Below, piece after piece: positions 47,201 through 61,297 of a DNA stretch of 64,000 bases (position 1 is the stretch's first letter; the number at the start of each line of letters is the position of its first letter). Below the pieces are notes generated by a model. It made no database searches, was not told where the DNA came from, and saw nothing but the letters and a program-made list of their open reading frames with translations. The position numbers and the translations under genes are program-made. The stretch comes from Aquila chrysaetos chrysaetos (lineage: Eukaryota > Chordata > Aves > Accipitriformes > Accipitridae), in contig NC_044009.1 of NCBI RefSeq assembly GCF_900496995.4, positions 43,981,505 to 44,045,504 of the forward strand, given 5' to 3'.

Positions 47201-50200
47201 ACTTTATGATCAGCCGTAAGCTTTAACTAAACCAACTTTTTTTTCCGAGGAAGACTGTTGTTGAAGAAACCGGGAGATGGCAGTCTTTCTTAATGGATCA
47301 GAGATAAATTCTACTGGCGACTACAATTTCTGTTCTCGTGCCCCACAATAGGCAAAAATTAAAATGAAGTGAAGGAAGAGCCACACTTCTTGTCTTGTTG
47401 GCACAGCAAATCATGGCATGCTTTGACCCCTCTGGTATCTTCCAGAGCCTTTTCTTTCAGCTGTCAGATCTTGAACAATCACATAAATCTAGGGGGAATT
47501 GTGGTCTTCCCAGTCTTCAGATTGGCCTTATTGCAGTTTTCTTACCTGGCTGTTTAAACATACCTGAACTACAGTTCTCTGTTCTCTGGTAACACATAGG
47601 AGAAGTCAATGACTAGCCAGCCTTCCTAGGACTGTGTACTTCATCTGAAGGCAGGCTATTTCAGAGAAAACTACCTTAGAAACAAAACACAATTCATTCA
47701 TGTATGTTTAATCATTAAAAACATAGTAATCCAGAGACTGTATGACCTAGTCTGTCTCTCTGTTAGTTTGCTCTTTAATGTATCTGTCACCATTCTTGGA
47801 CAACTCAGAGCCTCCACAGGGGATCAAGATGTTTTTAACTGGCTGTGGTGCTTTTGGTCTCTGTTAATGTAACCTGACAAAAGGCAGTGTCACATCAGCT
47901 TATAACCCAGTGGGATATCATTATACTAAGATATGTGATTGTCTATTCTTACTGGAGAAATAATTTCTGCATGGCAGTATTAGATATCAGTTTCTTTCGA
48001 GCTGTTGGCTGCAAGCGTGAACAAAAACTTCTTACTTTTCTGTATGTTTTTCTGTAGAGTAAGCACCAGAAACTCTGAGATGGGAGAGCATAAAAGTGGT
48101 TTGAATTAACTCTTTGTCCTTATTGTCACAGTCCAACTCAAACAGAGCTTAGGAAAACCATGATCTGCCTTCAATTATTTACTAGAACCGAGTGATAGAT
48201 TTAATTCTAACAAACTAATAATCTTGCATCTCCATAGTCATCATGGCTTTTGGACTCCTAAAGCTGCTTCTCAGTGTTACCACTCCTTCCCTTAAACTGT
48301 AGTAAGGTGCTTGGGAATTGTAAGTGTATAGAGACCAAGAGCACATATTATTCATGATCACATCAGGCTTATACATTGTTTGGACTAACGCTTTGTCTTC
48401 TATTGGGGCAAATTCTTGCTTCGTACCTTCCAACCCTTTCAAACTGCCTTAAACAACCCCTCACTGACTAATAGCAATAATAACAATAATAACATGAATA
48501 AATTCTTTTAGGCAATGCTAAATAAGATGAGGAGATGTAGAAGGTAGCTAATGTTTATTAAGTATTCTGGTTGCTACCTGAGCTTACTGCAGAACCAAGC
48601 AAAGGGGGAAAACAATAAATTGTTTCAAACATCCAGTTATATTCTCACTTGTCATATTTGTCAGTATTGTAAGGGAAAGGTTTTTGTTTTTTTAAGCTAG
48701 TGATAACAGACCTCCCTGTCACATTTGTGTGTAAAGATCGTCAACCTTTCTTCTGCAGCTCACCATGTTCAGTTTGATGCACGTTACTCAATGTCTTGCC
48801 ACTGTTTTCCTGAGCATTCATGCCTGTAGACATCCTGCAGATGACTGGTTCTCACAGCAGAGCTCTATTTTTAACTTGGCATGCAGGAAGATGAGCTGTT
48901 CACATCTAGCAGAAGGCAAATGTCTTTGGACTTGCGTGCCAGGATTCTGCAGGTGAGAATCGTGTACATGGTAAGAAGTATCTGGATACAGGTTTGGAAT
49001 ATGGATACATTGACAGTGCAAAACTCCTTGGGGTGGCAAAACTGCTTGATATACAAATGACACTGAATATATTGACCAAAGTTTGTTATTTTGCTGCTTC
49101 ACAAAATCTCAGCAACAATTCCCAGGTAGCTATAATGGAATTTACCTTAGCTGTGTATATGAAGTTTCACTTGCTATGCAGCATCATAATATAAGCCTCT
49201 AAAAGCTACGTTAAACATTTAGCTTGCACTTAATCATCTGCCAGGAATGTTTAAAGGCATAATGTCTCATTAATAATTATTAAATCATTGAGTCGTGCAA
49301 AGAGAGATGTTCCGTCTTTACTTACATAATGGTAAAACACAGGTCATTTATCAAGCATGGAACAGCACATCAGATATTGGAATTTTCTTGAAGGGAATTA
49401 ACAGAGCCTTATTAGAGGATATGTATTAGTAAAGGAAGGAAGCATTTGGTGATTGAAACACTGTTCAGCCATGGCATACAGTCTAGTTTCTACACTCCCC
49501 CATACTCTGACAGCTTAAAACATGCTCATGTAAATTGGCAGGTGTAAAGAAACAACATTAATCGTATAACCCCAAATTATTTCAGTGTCACTCACTTATG
49601 GAACTGGCAGTCAGAAAATACACGTGGAGCTTCTGCCTCTGCCACAGACAACATGCATGATTGAAATAAATCGTTCATGCTCACATTCCTGCCGTCTGAC
49701 TATGGACATTAACAGAGGTCCTGTGTTAAAGCACTCACTTCAAGAAGCAGTTCAAATGTCACATGAGCTCCATAGTGGTGCCTGTCTCTCTTCATTGACT
49801 GTTGGGAGTACAGAGTGAATAGGCTCTTAACATAGTCAAGGTCCTTAAGTGCAGTTTTGGAAATAGTGCTGGATGTTTATCTGGGTTTGTAGGCTTTAAG
49901 TATGACCTGGTTGAGTTGAAATGCTCTGCTTCCCTAGAGGGTTCCTCATACCCTTTTGTAGAGAGTTCAGTAATTACTTATGCTTGCTCATCCATGATAA
50001 CAATAATTTTTTGCCCCAGGTCCTGGGTACGTAGGGAATCAAAGCTCCTGGTTACTGTCAGCTACAGGGTCTGGCTTAGAGCTGTTCCTGTGTCCTTCTG
50101 GTAAGCCCTTGGTCTCTCAGAAAGCCTGTCCTACCTCAGCCCTCTCTGCACAAAACATGAGGGAGTTCTGGTATTCAGCTTGCTTTGCAGCAGTTTTTGT

Positions 50201-53200
50201 GCCTATGCCTTCATTCTTCTTCTGGAGGGTACAGAATGAAAAAAAGTTTTTTAAGTAAGATTGAGTGAAACACATAGGATTTTTATTTTGTTCTAGTTTC
50301 AGAATGACATTGCTTCTATATACTGCCCATCCTTTGGATTAATAGTATGTTTTACCCTTTCCCATCTATGTCCGTAAGGAATTAAGATAATCAAAGACAA
50401 AGAAAAGGAGGCAGCAAATCAGTATAGGTAAGCTCCAGGCAGAGAGCAAATGTACTCATTCTGTAGTGTGTAAAGGGGCAATTTAGGCCTTTAAATGAAG
50501 CCTGAATTACTTCAACCTCGAATGGAAAAATGCATTAATCTGTAATTATGTAATTTCACAAAAGAAAGCAAGAAAAACAAGAGATGCCTAACTGATTTAG
50601 ATGGCAAAATGTCAAAAAAAAAAATAAATTCTGAGCTGGGGTTTGTACATTTCAAGAAAAATAAAGCAAGGATGCACATGGAGACCTGGAGCATAAGACA
50701 TATATACACTTTGCAAATATGCAGCAGGTTTTGATGAATGAAGCATATCTCTGTGTGACTTCTTAGGCTCTAAGCCTTAACACCCCAGCAAGCATAAGCA
50801 CTCAAAAAATGTCTTCTGTCTAGATACCGAATGTGGAGCAAAATTTCTGTTGTAAAAATACTATTTCAAGTGCCATAGAACTAAGCTTTGATTAAAAAAA
50901 AGTTATAGTCAACTTCAACAAGAAGATTTGGGTTTGCTATGCCCTGGAGTCCCCTGAGTGTGCTCTTCTGAAAGGCCACATTCCCTCACTGACCCTGACA
51001 ACAGAAGTGGGACAGTCCTTTGATGATACCAAAATGCAATGTCTCACATCCAAACACATAACATATTTCAGTTGCCACCATCTACATGTTGTGTGTCCTC
51101 AAATTTAAGCTTGTGTTTTCTCAAGACCCCTGTTACATCCTGAAATTAATGGCTCCTGGTTGATCATCTCACATCAGAAGGACAATAAGCATCTCTGCTA
51201 ATGAGTGGTTCTTAATAAGAACAGTGGACATGTCTTTGGCATGAGGTCAGTCATGTTCCCTGTGCTTAGAGGCTGCCTCATCCAGGCCCATATCTCACAT
51301 GGGTTTGGGCATTTTAGTGTCTGGGATAAGCTGGATGCTATGTCTCAGCTCCCTCAGTTGTTCTCTCTGAATTTCATGAGCCTGTTACAGGATTCTGTCA
51401 AAATAAAGTCAAGAGAAATCATCAGGGAGAGTAAGGAGCTGGCAGGACACTTTACTGAGCTGTGTGTTGAGCCATGGAATTGTGCATAGCGCAGGTGAGG
51501 TGGTGAGGATATAAGTATTGCAAGGGCTATTGGAAGCTCAGTAAGGATGGAGTAGGTGGCACAGGTGTTATTTAAAATAAAACTTGCTATGCTGGCAGCT
51601 CAGACTTAGGACATGCACAGATTTTGACCTCCTCAGAATATACATGCCCTGTGAAAATAGCATTTTCAGTTGTATTCTACATTCATGATCTTGCAGTACT
51701 CTCACGTTGGCTGAGGTTGTACAGCTATTTGTTGGTCTCTATGAGACTTTCTCTGGAGTCTGATTGCTTGGGATAAGAATTTACCTGCAAAAGTAGTCGT
51801 GTGTGCTGTGCCATAGAATTAGTGTTAGTCACTTTTTTTTTCTGACAGAAGAAGATAAAGCATTGAATAAGTCTGGCCCTGCAGGTGATGCTGAGGGATA
51901 CTGGGAGATATAACAAATTGAATTCCCTAGCCAGCCTGATTTTAGTGTAGAATATTTACTTCTTCCAGGGAAGTTAAACATCACCTTCATGATGCGTTTC
52001 TACACATTTACACCTTTTACAGCTTTACACCTTCTAGGTAGTTAACTATCTTCAAAAAGGATAAACAAACTAATTGTAAATAATGTTTTTAATTACATAA
52101 TTTCCAACATCATATTATCTTTCCATTAAACAGCACAGCTTTAGCAGACACAGACCTGTGAGGCAGCAGCTGTGGATCTGTTAAACTCTCCTTCATTATT
52201 AATGTCTTGCTTTCATTGGTTTTAAGACAGATTCTTTGAGTCATGTTTTTCAAAACCATATTGTAGATTGCACACATGATTTTAAGTGTGAGTGATTTGA
52301 AAGTGTCTCCCAGTGTCTCTACCTGACTTCTGTGATTTTGCCTTTTTATGTTGCAGTGAAGGTTCTGAGTGAAGAACTGATCCTACTTCAAAATTACGTC
52401 TCTATCTTGTTATATTGCTCTTAATGGGAAAATGTTTATAATTTCAGCATGTAATTTTCTACTATTCTCAGACAGCTTTAGTGGTATAAGCAGTACTCAG
52501 GGTGTGTTTGAGAGATACACTTTGATTAATAAAGAACAGACTAGCGAGCTAATATGAAGAACTGTGTAAAGATTAAGGTTTTCCTATACTGTTGGAATGG
52601 AAATAGACCCTTGGGTAAAATATTTTAGGAAACAAATCCAATAAGGGTCCAATTTAAAGAAAGAAGTCCACTTACTTGCATAAGTACAGGTGTCTGACTT
52701 TTCCTCTCTTAAAGAATTGCCCCCAAAGTTATAAAATAAGAATAATTACTCTTAGAAAAATTTTCTGATCATTTATTCTACCTGGATTTTCTGGAGTACA
52801 TTTTCAGATCATGGATTATATGTGCATATCTCATTATCACTAATGAGAATTTCAATGCAGCATATAATTTTACTGTGCTATTTTGTCTGACTTGTATTAC
52901 ACCTGTCAGTCTGCTTTCCTCCTGCTATTTCATTAATATTTAAATATTAATATTTAAAGGTCAAACTTATCCTGCAGTGATATTAAAATATATTATTCAG
53001 TTTCATCTGACTTGAGGAGAACATCTTTGGGACAGTGTGCACTAGATAGGGAAAAGAGCAATCACCATACAATTTGCTGCCTTTTTAATGCATTTTTTTT
53101 CCTCCTCCCTCCAGTAGAAATTGGACAGTTTCCATCTGAGAGAGAGAAGAAAGAGATTTGTAAAGGAATGAAGTGTAATTTATACTGCAGTCAATGGGAG

Positions 53201-56200
53201 TGAGGTGCCACTGTTCTCTGTATCTAGAGAGTCTTGCATTGAAGCAGTTGCAGAACTGGAAGTCTTCATAGGACAATGAAGCAAAACTCTTTGTCCACTA
53301 GAATTTCTCAGTGGAAGACGTACCTATCAGGCTCAACGCAGCTTGCATTCAGGTCAGTGAAACAAGGTTTGTGATGGCAGGATCTGGACCAAACCCCTCC
53401 CGCTCTGTGCTGGGTTCTTGAAACAAACACGGAGCACAGTTCAACAGTGTGGCATCCTGGAATGAAAAAGAAATGCTAAGTGTTAAGTATAGTGGTGTGG
53501 TAAAGGTAGTGCTCCAAATTAAGCAGCATTTGTTTACACAGATATTTAGAGAGCTGAATTGTGTTCCATGTGTGGGATTTTGCATTTTAAGCAAAACTGG
53601 ATTATCCCAGAAACTGCTTATTTGTGTAAATATTTGTGACATCAGAATTGAAGGTTATGAGGTCAGGTTTGCAAAGAATTATGAATACAGGATGCAAATT
53701 CCATAAAACAGTGTTATTTGACTTGACACCATGCTAATGCTAACATTTTTCTGTGACCGAGTCCTCCTGAAAACACCAAAGAAATTATATGGCCTTTATT
53801 TACTTGCTGTGTTCCAGAAGGTAGTCTGGTGCTACAGAGAAAATGGAAGAGGTCCTACAAAGAGTGGGATGGATCTGCACAGATAATCTTCACTACATCG
53901 AAGCTGCTTCTCTTGTGAATTTAAGGGAGTCTGCCATGCAAACACCTGAGAGGAAGGTAAAATTAGAGCTGTGCATATACTATGAATGTAAATTGTTGCC
54001 TATAGCATGCACTTGCTTGGAGTGTAGGAGTCCTTGCAATATTTGCTCATGTGCAAACAGAAGGGTCCCAGGAAAGACCTAGTAGATGGTAAGTCTTCTT
54101 GACCTCAGCCATCAGCACTGCTGCAAGAGCAAGTGGGATATATGTGGTAGCAGCCAGGTTAAATGTAGTGTATCTGTCCTATCCACACTGGATATTGATG
54201 TATTCAGACTTGTGCCAAGGAACACGAGGGATCCAGTTTTTCTCTGTGTCTTGTCTCAGTACACATCAAGGGATTATGCAGACTTAAACCAAAATTGTGT
54301 CCACACAATGTGGACACAGTAGTAGTTTGGACTGAGGACAAGTTTGACCAGATGTTGGTTATATACACATACCTCTGGTGCTGGGAAGCTGTGCAGCTTG
54401 ACATATTTTATTGTAAAAAACTATCAACCAACAGGGAAATTATTTAGTCAAAGTGTCAAATCTCTACCATGGATGTGAACAGAAGTGTAATTGTTGACTT
54501 CAGTGGAAATAAGATCAATTTCCAAGTGCCTAACAGTCTAAATAATCCTGAGCTGATATCCCAAATCTGCCCTTGTAGTTGTTCACCACTGTTGAATGCC
54601 AGGCTGTACGTTTTTGTTACCACAGATCTACATATTGTGCCATTTGAGAGTATATTAGTCTTCCACAGGCAATGTAAAGAGACCACAGTCTTTGAGCCTT
54701 TGAACTTGCCTACTAATGCATGGCTGTGAGATGGTAAATTAAAATGGACTGTATTTCTTGTTTCTGCAACATTTTACCTAACCCAAACTTGTTAGAACAG
54801 AACTTTCCGTATCTGCACAATGAGTTGGTGATTATAGTTTTTGCTATCAGATACAAAAATAGAAATTGTAAATGCATATACTTTTAATAGGAGAAATTAT
54901 CTTCACCTTTATAGCTGTTTATCCAAACCCTAATGTCATTCTTATGAACCTAGAGCTACCTGCTTGTAAAGGTCTGATGTAAAGTTATAATTAATTTTTG
55001 ACTCTCCTCAGCTTAATATCACTAATCAGTGTGATTTTCTGACCTCAGCTGGTGCTGAATAATCAAATGCCCTTGCTATATTTCTAAATGCCTCTTTTGA
55101 AACTCAGAACAGCAATAAGAAAATACAGTTGCAGATACATTGAAGGAAATGTTTAAAGTGGGATATGATGTAAGTAGCTGATCTTTTATCACTTTTGGCG
55201 TATCATCAAAGAAGAAAAAGTATTTTTAATAAGCTAAGTGAATCTTCCTAAATTCAATAGCTGAATGGTTCCTCTGGGGGGTGTGTGTACAGGAAAAAAC
55301 AAAACCCTTCTTTTCTGCTGCCATAGAAACCAGCCTTAATCAGGACATTGTAAATAAAAAGAGCACCCTCTGGCTTCATATTTATGTTGCATATGTATTC
55401 CTTTTTAAATTTGAAAAATTACACTTAATTTCTCAAATAGGTAGTCTGTTGATCCCCTTTTAGATTTGGCTGTATTTGCAGAAACAAGCTTAAGAAGTAA
55501 TTTTTGACTAAGAAATGAAAAATACACAGACCCTAAAGAGACTGCAGAGGCAGCCTGAGTCCCCCCATAGACCTTTAATGCGTGGCAGAGTGCATTGGGT
55601 GGAAGGAGTCAGAATGCTCCCATTGCATCTTGGCACGGGGGAGAGACAGAAGATGTGCACCTCTCCCCTTACTGTGCCATCACCCTTCATACACCTCATC
55701 ATAGATAGTGCGTTTTCATAATTTCAAGTCTTTTTTGTAAGAAATTAAACATTTTGTTAGAGTGGGGCAACTGATACAGCCATTATCCTGTACAGCTCAG
55801 TTCTTACCATAAAAAAATAGACTCATGTTTTCCAACGAAAAGAGCTAGTTGGTGCTTTGATTGATAAGTGTCCATCTGACAGCAATATTTGCTTTGAAAA
55901 GGAGTAAGTTTCATTAAAGTGTCACAAGCTGAAAACCCCAAAATGAAGGCACTGAAATGACACATGAAATGCTGTCTCTATTGGCATGGAAATTTTGGCA
56001 CATATCAACTGCTTCTTGTGGAAAAAAGAGTACACTAGTACATTTTTGTAAATATCATGTCCAAAATTGCAGAAAACTTATTTCAGTTTATTTTAGTGTT
56101 GAATCTACTTTTTAAAATCAAAACCTTTTTTTGGAAAATGGCTGAACTTACCTTGTTTCTCAGTGTGATCCTGCTCTAGCTCTCTATTTCTAGAGAAAAC

Positions 56201-59200
56201 TTTAAAATGTGCTAGTTCTAGAAGAAACTCTGCTAACTACTAGTATAGCTATGAACTGAATTAACAGCTAGTAGTATTTTTCCACACATTATGTGTGTTG
56301 TCTGTATAGATGCTTTTGGTGCACTACAAAATTGCATATTGCAGATTTGAACTCCAGTGATCTTTTTATCCTTGACACTGTGGTGACTCTTCTAGGGAGA
56401 TAAAGACTGGGCTGGACTGGACTGGGAATATGACTGTGTAAAATGAAGGTCAATCTGTCTGCTCAGTGCAGCTATACTTTTCCAGCCATTTTGTCAGTTT
56501 CTGGATTTAACTTGAGGAAGAATATATATATAATGCCAACATAGGTTAAAAAGGCTTTCTACCACTCACACCTCCTGCCTCAGGAGGGATGCCTGTCTGA
56601 TTGGTGTGACTCTAGAGTAAGAAGCTGAAATGCTTATTTTAACATCTGTGAGAGTGAAACCAAAAGACAAGGCTGGGTACAGCCTATTCTGGAGACCTGC
56701 AGGGGCATTCCTATGTACGTATTCTTGTGGACCACGGGGAGTCCAGCTGCACCATTGTAACAAAGAGACCTGGTAAAGAACACTCTTAGGAAAGATCCTA
56801 CACTGCTGTTTGTCTAATGTCAGTCATAGAGCACTGCCACAAGGATAAACAGACAAGTGAAAGCACCCAAATCACAGCCTAGTTAGTTCTACGTATTTTA
56901 CATATATAATGGAAAAGCAGTCAGCCACCCACAGGCTGGGTTATTATGGTGGCTGATTGTCAGTAGGTACAAAATACCGTGTCTGTTGCAAGAAATGTAT
57001 AAATATCTGCAGTCAAGTCAGGGTGCAACTAGCAATATTCTATGCGGAAGTCTGCTGTTCATTTCAGTAGGGTCTGGGTCAACCCTCAAGGCTTTGTGAA
57101 GGGCACGCTGGATATCCATGCTGTAAAAGAAAGTATTTCATCATAGTCCTTTTTTTTTTTGCCATTGCTGGTTTTATTCTAGCACATGCTGCTTTTCTTT
57201 CTTCTCTGACTGGTCTCTGTGTTCTCACTTTAAAATATATACCTCTACCTTAAAATGCATTTGTAGATCAAAAAGTATCTATGTAAGGATAGCTTCTTCC
57301 TTCTCAACAAGGCTGCACTCAAAGAATAATACTCACTGACTAGTGTGACAAAAGACAGCTTTGAATGATTTTTTACTCTGTTAGCAGAGTGCCTGCAAGG
57401 TTTGCTCAGCCAGTACCACAAAGAAAAACACTTCTCTCCTTGTGTCTCTTCAGCATTAGACCCATTTGCTAAGTCACAGCTGTGCAAATACACTGACAGC
57501 GAGGGTGTTACACAGGTGAAACTGGGCACCTCATCTGACCCACACAGCCTTCCCCCTAGATGATAATATCCTACAAGAAATAAAGAGCCAGTATAAGGTT
57601 TAGATCTCTCTGCCTTTCTAGATAGAAAGACTATTCTTTCACAGAAAGACATGGTTTAGTTCAAATAAGAATTAAATGAAGTCTCTGGGACTTTTCCAGG
57701 TGCTAATGGCTTGGGTGTGATATAGGATGTAGGTGCCAGTATCGGTGTTCAAGGGCTGCTTCTAGGGAAGAAGCAAAGTCAGAGGTGATGCAAAGGCAGC
57801 ATGTGGGGGGGAAAGAATTGTTTTATCCATTGTAGCTCCCTGGTAAATGCTTGTTTGACCAAGGATCTGGGAGTCTTTCAGGGCTCAGTTGTACCCTCTG
57901 AATTCAGAAGCGGCTTCAGGCAAATGCAGCCAGACTGTCATGGCATGGGGCTGTGTGATTAGCAGATGTGTCCATAGAATGACTGACAAATTGACTATGG
58001 AGATGTAAGCTTGGGACCAGGTAAAACTTAAATATGAAGTTATGTTATTTATATTTCTTCCCACTTCAAAGTGATGCTTGTCTAGATTAACAGTCTACTT
58101 CTTATTTGGAGCAATGCAGTTCATTAAGACTGTTACTTAGGTTGCAAAGTTAAGTATTTTGAGGCTGAAAAATGCCAGATTTATGGTTGGGCATGCAACA
58201 TTAACTAGATGTCCGGTGTCTTAAATTATAACATCCTACTTTAGTTCTCTACAGGGTACCCACCTTATTCAGTGTGCAGAAGGGACTTACGAAAGGAAAG
58301 GAATCGGAGCAACTGTATTGGCCTTGACTAATTGCTGTGTGCTAGACTTTGTTCCTAATAGCTCCCATTTTGCCTGGTTTTTATTGAACATAACGGATAC
58401 TTAATGTTAGCCTGGTGATGCCAGACTGCCCTTCCACCTGAAGACTTCGGGTCCTTTATAAATGGTACCTTCCCTTTGCAAGCATTCTGCAAATTAAATA
58501 CTTCATTTTACAAAGACAGCTAGATACACAAATATGAAATTATATACTTGGACCCACAGGCACCTAGAGTCAACCCAGAAATATAACCCAGATATATGGG
58601 CTCCTGACCTTCCATTTTAATAACAAATCTCCTTCTCTTGTTTTATGCCTAGTAGTTATTGATGTTCAATACCAATGGGAATCAGAAATCTATGGTCCCT
58701 TTCAATAGATTTGCTGCAAACTTCTGGAATAATATTTTATAAAATTTTAGGCAGGGTCTCTGAAACAGGTAGAATAAATCAGCTGTAGATCTGTTTATAT
58801 ATTACTAAGTGACAAAGTCTGAAAGTGAATCTGTTGATACATCCAGCAATGTTAGTGGGAAAGAAGACTTAAATGGAAGAGATTTTTCTTTTCGCAGTAA
58901 CACTATGTGAAACTACAAGTTGAACCTTGTATCTATACCTGTATCTTCATTACAGTTCCCCCTTTCTGCTTTCTTCTGCAGTGCATGCACTTGTCATAAA
59001 TCCTTAAGAATCAATTGTACTGTTACTCCCTCCTACCAAATTTTGTGTGAGTCTGTGGAGATGAAACTGAGATTGTGACTGCATTCTCCCCAAGGAGCCA
59101 ATGTAGCTGGTCAGCGTGGGACTGGGAGGGCTCTGGATAATGGGAATGCCAGAAAAGCATGGGGAGATAAGGTGACAGTCCCTCCTGGGGATTGTGCTTG

Positions 59201-61296
59201 GAGACAGTCCAAGCCCCATGCTAAGCAAGGTGGATTTTTGCTTGAAAATTAGTGCTTCATTAAAGGCATAAACTACCAATTTTTTTTGGCCCAAGTTGGA
59301 AAAAGGGGTGCTTTAAGGGTGAAAAAATATATATATAATCCTCCAACAAATATATAATACAAATATATAAAAATATGTATATAAACCTCCAACAAACGTG
59401 GCCTCATTGCCACGCATAATACAGGTTTGTAGAACTTGGAGACAATTTTAGTAACAAGCATACTAAATACTTTCTAAAAATGCTCTACTAGGGCCATAGG
59501 TGCTTTCTAGCAGAGACCAGTGACATGTGTACAGCATCACTGGAAGGTGTGACTGCAGCACAGAAAAGCAAGTCAGTTTGCTGCACGTAGAATGAATATT
59601 GATAGCAGTGATACTCTAGCATCACAGGCTTCAGTGTGAGCTGCACGTGTCAGTCACAAATTCCAGGTGGATCTGTGCAAATAAGGAGAGTCAGCTGATA
59701 TGCACTGGTGTTGGTCTACTGTCCCCTGTCACCATTAGCACCAAAAAAGATCTGGGCTTGGGATGTTGTTAAGACCTCAGATACCCTACATATTCTTTGT
59801 TCAAGCAAAAATGGTGTTGTCTCAGGAGCATAGAGAAAGAAGAAGAGAATAATAGTAGATCTTGTTCTGGATGTAATGGAGGCCTGTTTACAGCGTGAAT
59901 GATTTGTCCACATATCTGTGTGGAGTAAGGCTGCCAAAATTCCTGCCAAAATGTAACCACCAAAAATAAATATAATCATACTAGTGTCTTCGCTACATAC
60001 TATGCCAATTTCTTTACTTCACATGAAGCCTGGAAGGGGATATCCATTAGCATGAAAAACTACTGTGTAATTTAAGAAATAATATTTGTCTTAATCCTTT
60101 CCTTTTATCTCCTTTCCCTCCCCCATTCTGTCTTCTCCCTGCTGCAGTATGATGTAGTGCTACTGAATGCTGATGAGACCATATTAAGTCCAACCCCAGC
60201 CACTCATTATTGGCCAGCTAAATTGGCAACATAGCAGCATTTAATAATTCTGACTGGGAGAAAATCTATGGAGAAGGCTAGTCATGATATTGAATTCTCT
60301 AGGGAAAATGTGGCTTTGTTTTATTTTGTTTTGGTTTTTTTTAACGTATTTATTCAAGTCTGACTTGGTTATATTCCCTCCTCACCATGTTTGTCTCAAA
60401 GAGGCAAAGTCTTCCCGTGTTCAATAATCTCAATCTGTTTTCTGAAGATGCACATACAGAGAGAAGCCAAGACCTTCTTTCAGCATGCAGTGAGAGAGAT
60501 TTATTGTTCATATTTCCTACTGTTTCTGTCAGGATAGCACCTGTGTGCCTTGGTTGAAACGCTTCTTGCTCCAAAGAAGTTTATAGATGAGACAAGCAGA
60601 TTCAGAAGGGAAACCGAGGCAGTAAGTATCAGAATGGAGAGTGGTGTTTTGAAATTCAATATCTGTGCTATTTGAGACATATATACACTAAATTTAGGTA
60701 GGATTAATCAGTACAGAATTGCTGTTGAGATTATACTAAAGCTAAGAGAAAAAACAGAGAGGCAGTGATTGCTATTAAGCAGCAACAGACGACAAGTGGG
60801 TGCCTGTGGGTGAAATAGCTCTTCTTCAATAAAAAATATAGATGTATTAGAGGGGAAAAAAGGTGATCCTTGGCTCTGAGAAACAAGTCCCAGGACTTAG
60901 GAGTTGTAAGTATAATCAATAACATGTAAGTGCTAGTATCTTTGAATTATGAAAGCTTTAAAATATATAAAATATGAGTTACGATTTCTTTGTGCATTAC
61001 CAAAGAGGTTGGTCTTTTTCATAGATACACTACTTTGGAAAGAGCAATGGCATCCGTTCTTTCAGGTACTCCTGTCTAATAATGGTACCTAGACAGTAGG
61101 AGCAGTCACACTTATGCACTGCAATATAAAGTATACTTTAAAACCATTTCCCTAACTGCAGCTGTCAAACACAGCATCAAATGTGTCCTGCCTAGTGGAA
61201 TACATACATTTTTTAGATGAAATAATAGACATCTCGCAATTTTGTTGAATTACCCCACTGAAAGATATGTAGACGATTAACCCAAATGGTAAATTC
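44261..61296. other. Long AT-rich intergenic region without recognised genes
   Basis: About 17 kb. No exon with protein homology that I can recognise, no RNA gene, and no complete mobile element. The longest open frames (44249-44686 and 57245-57652, both minus) have no domain. An AAT/AAC-rich patch lies at 48470-48500. A palindromic ATTAATATTTAAATATTAAT block sits near 52932, and a short direct duplication at 59340-59396. Confidence 0.55.
59340..59396. repeat. Direct repeat CCTCCAACAAA flanking a TA-rich spacer
   Basis: CCTCCAACAAA occurs at 59340-59350 and again at 59386-59396, each preceded by TATATAA-like sequence. This gives a 46-bp offset duplication around a TA-rich block. Confidence 0.8.
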
Positions 61297-61297
61297 A

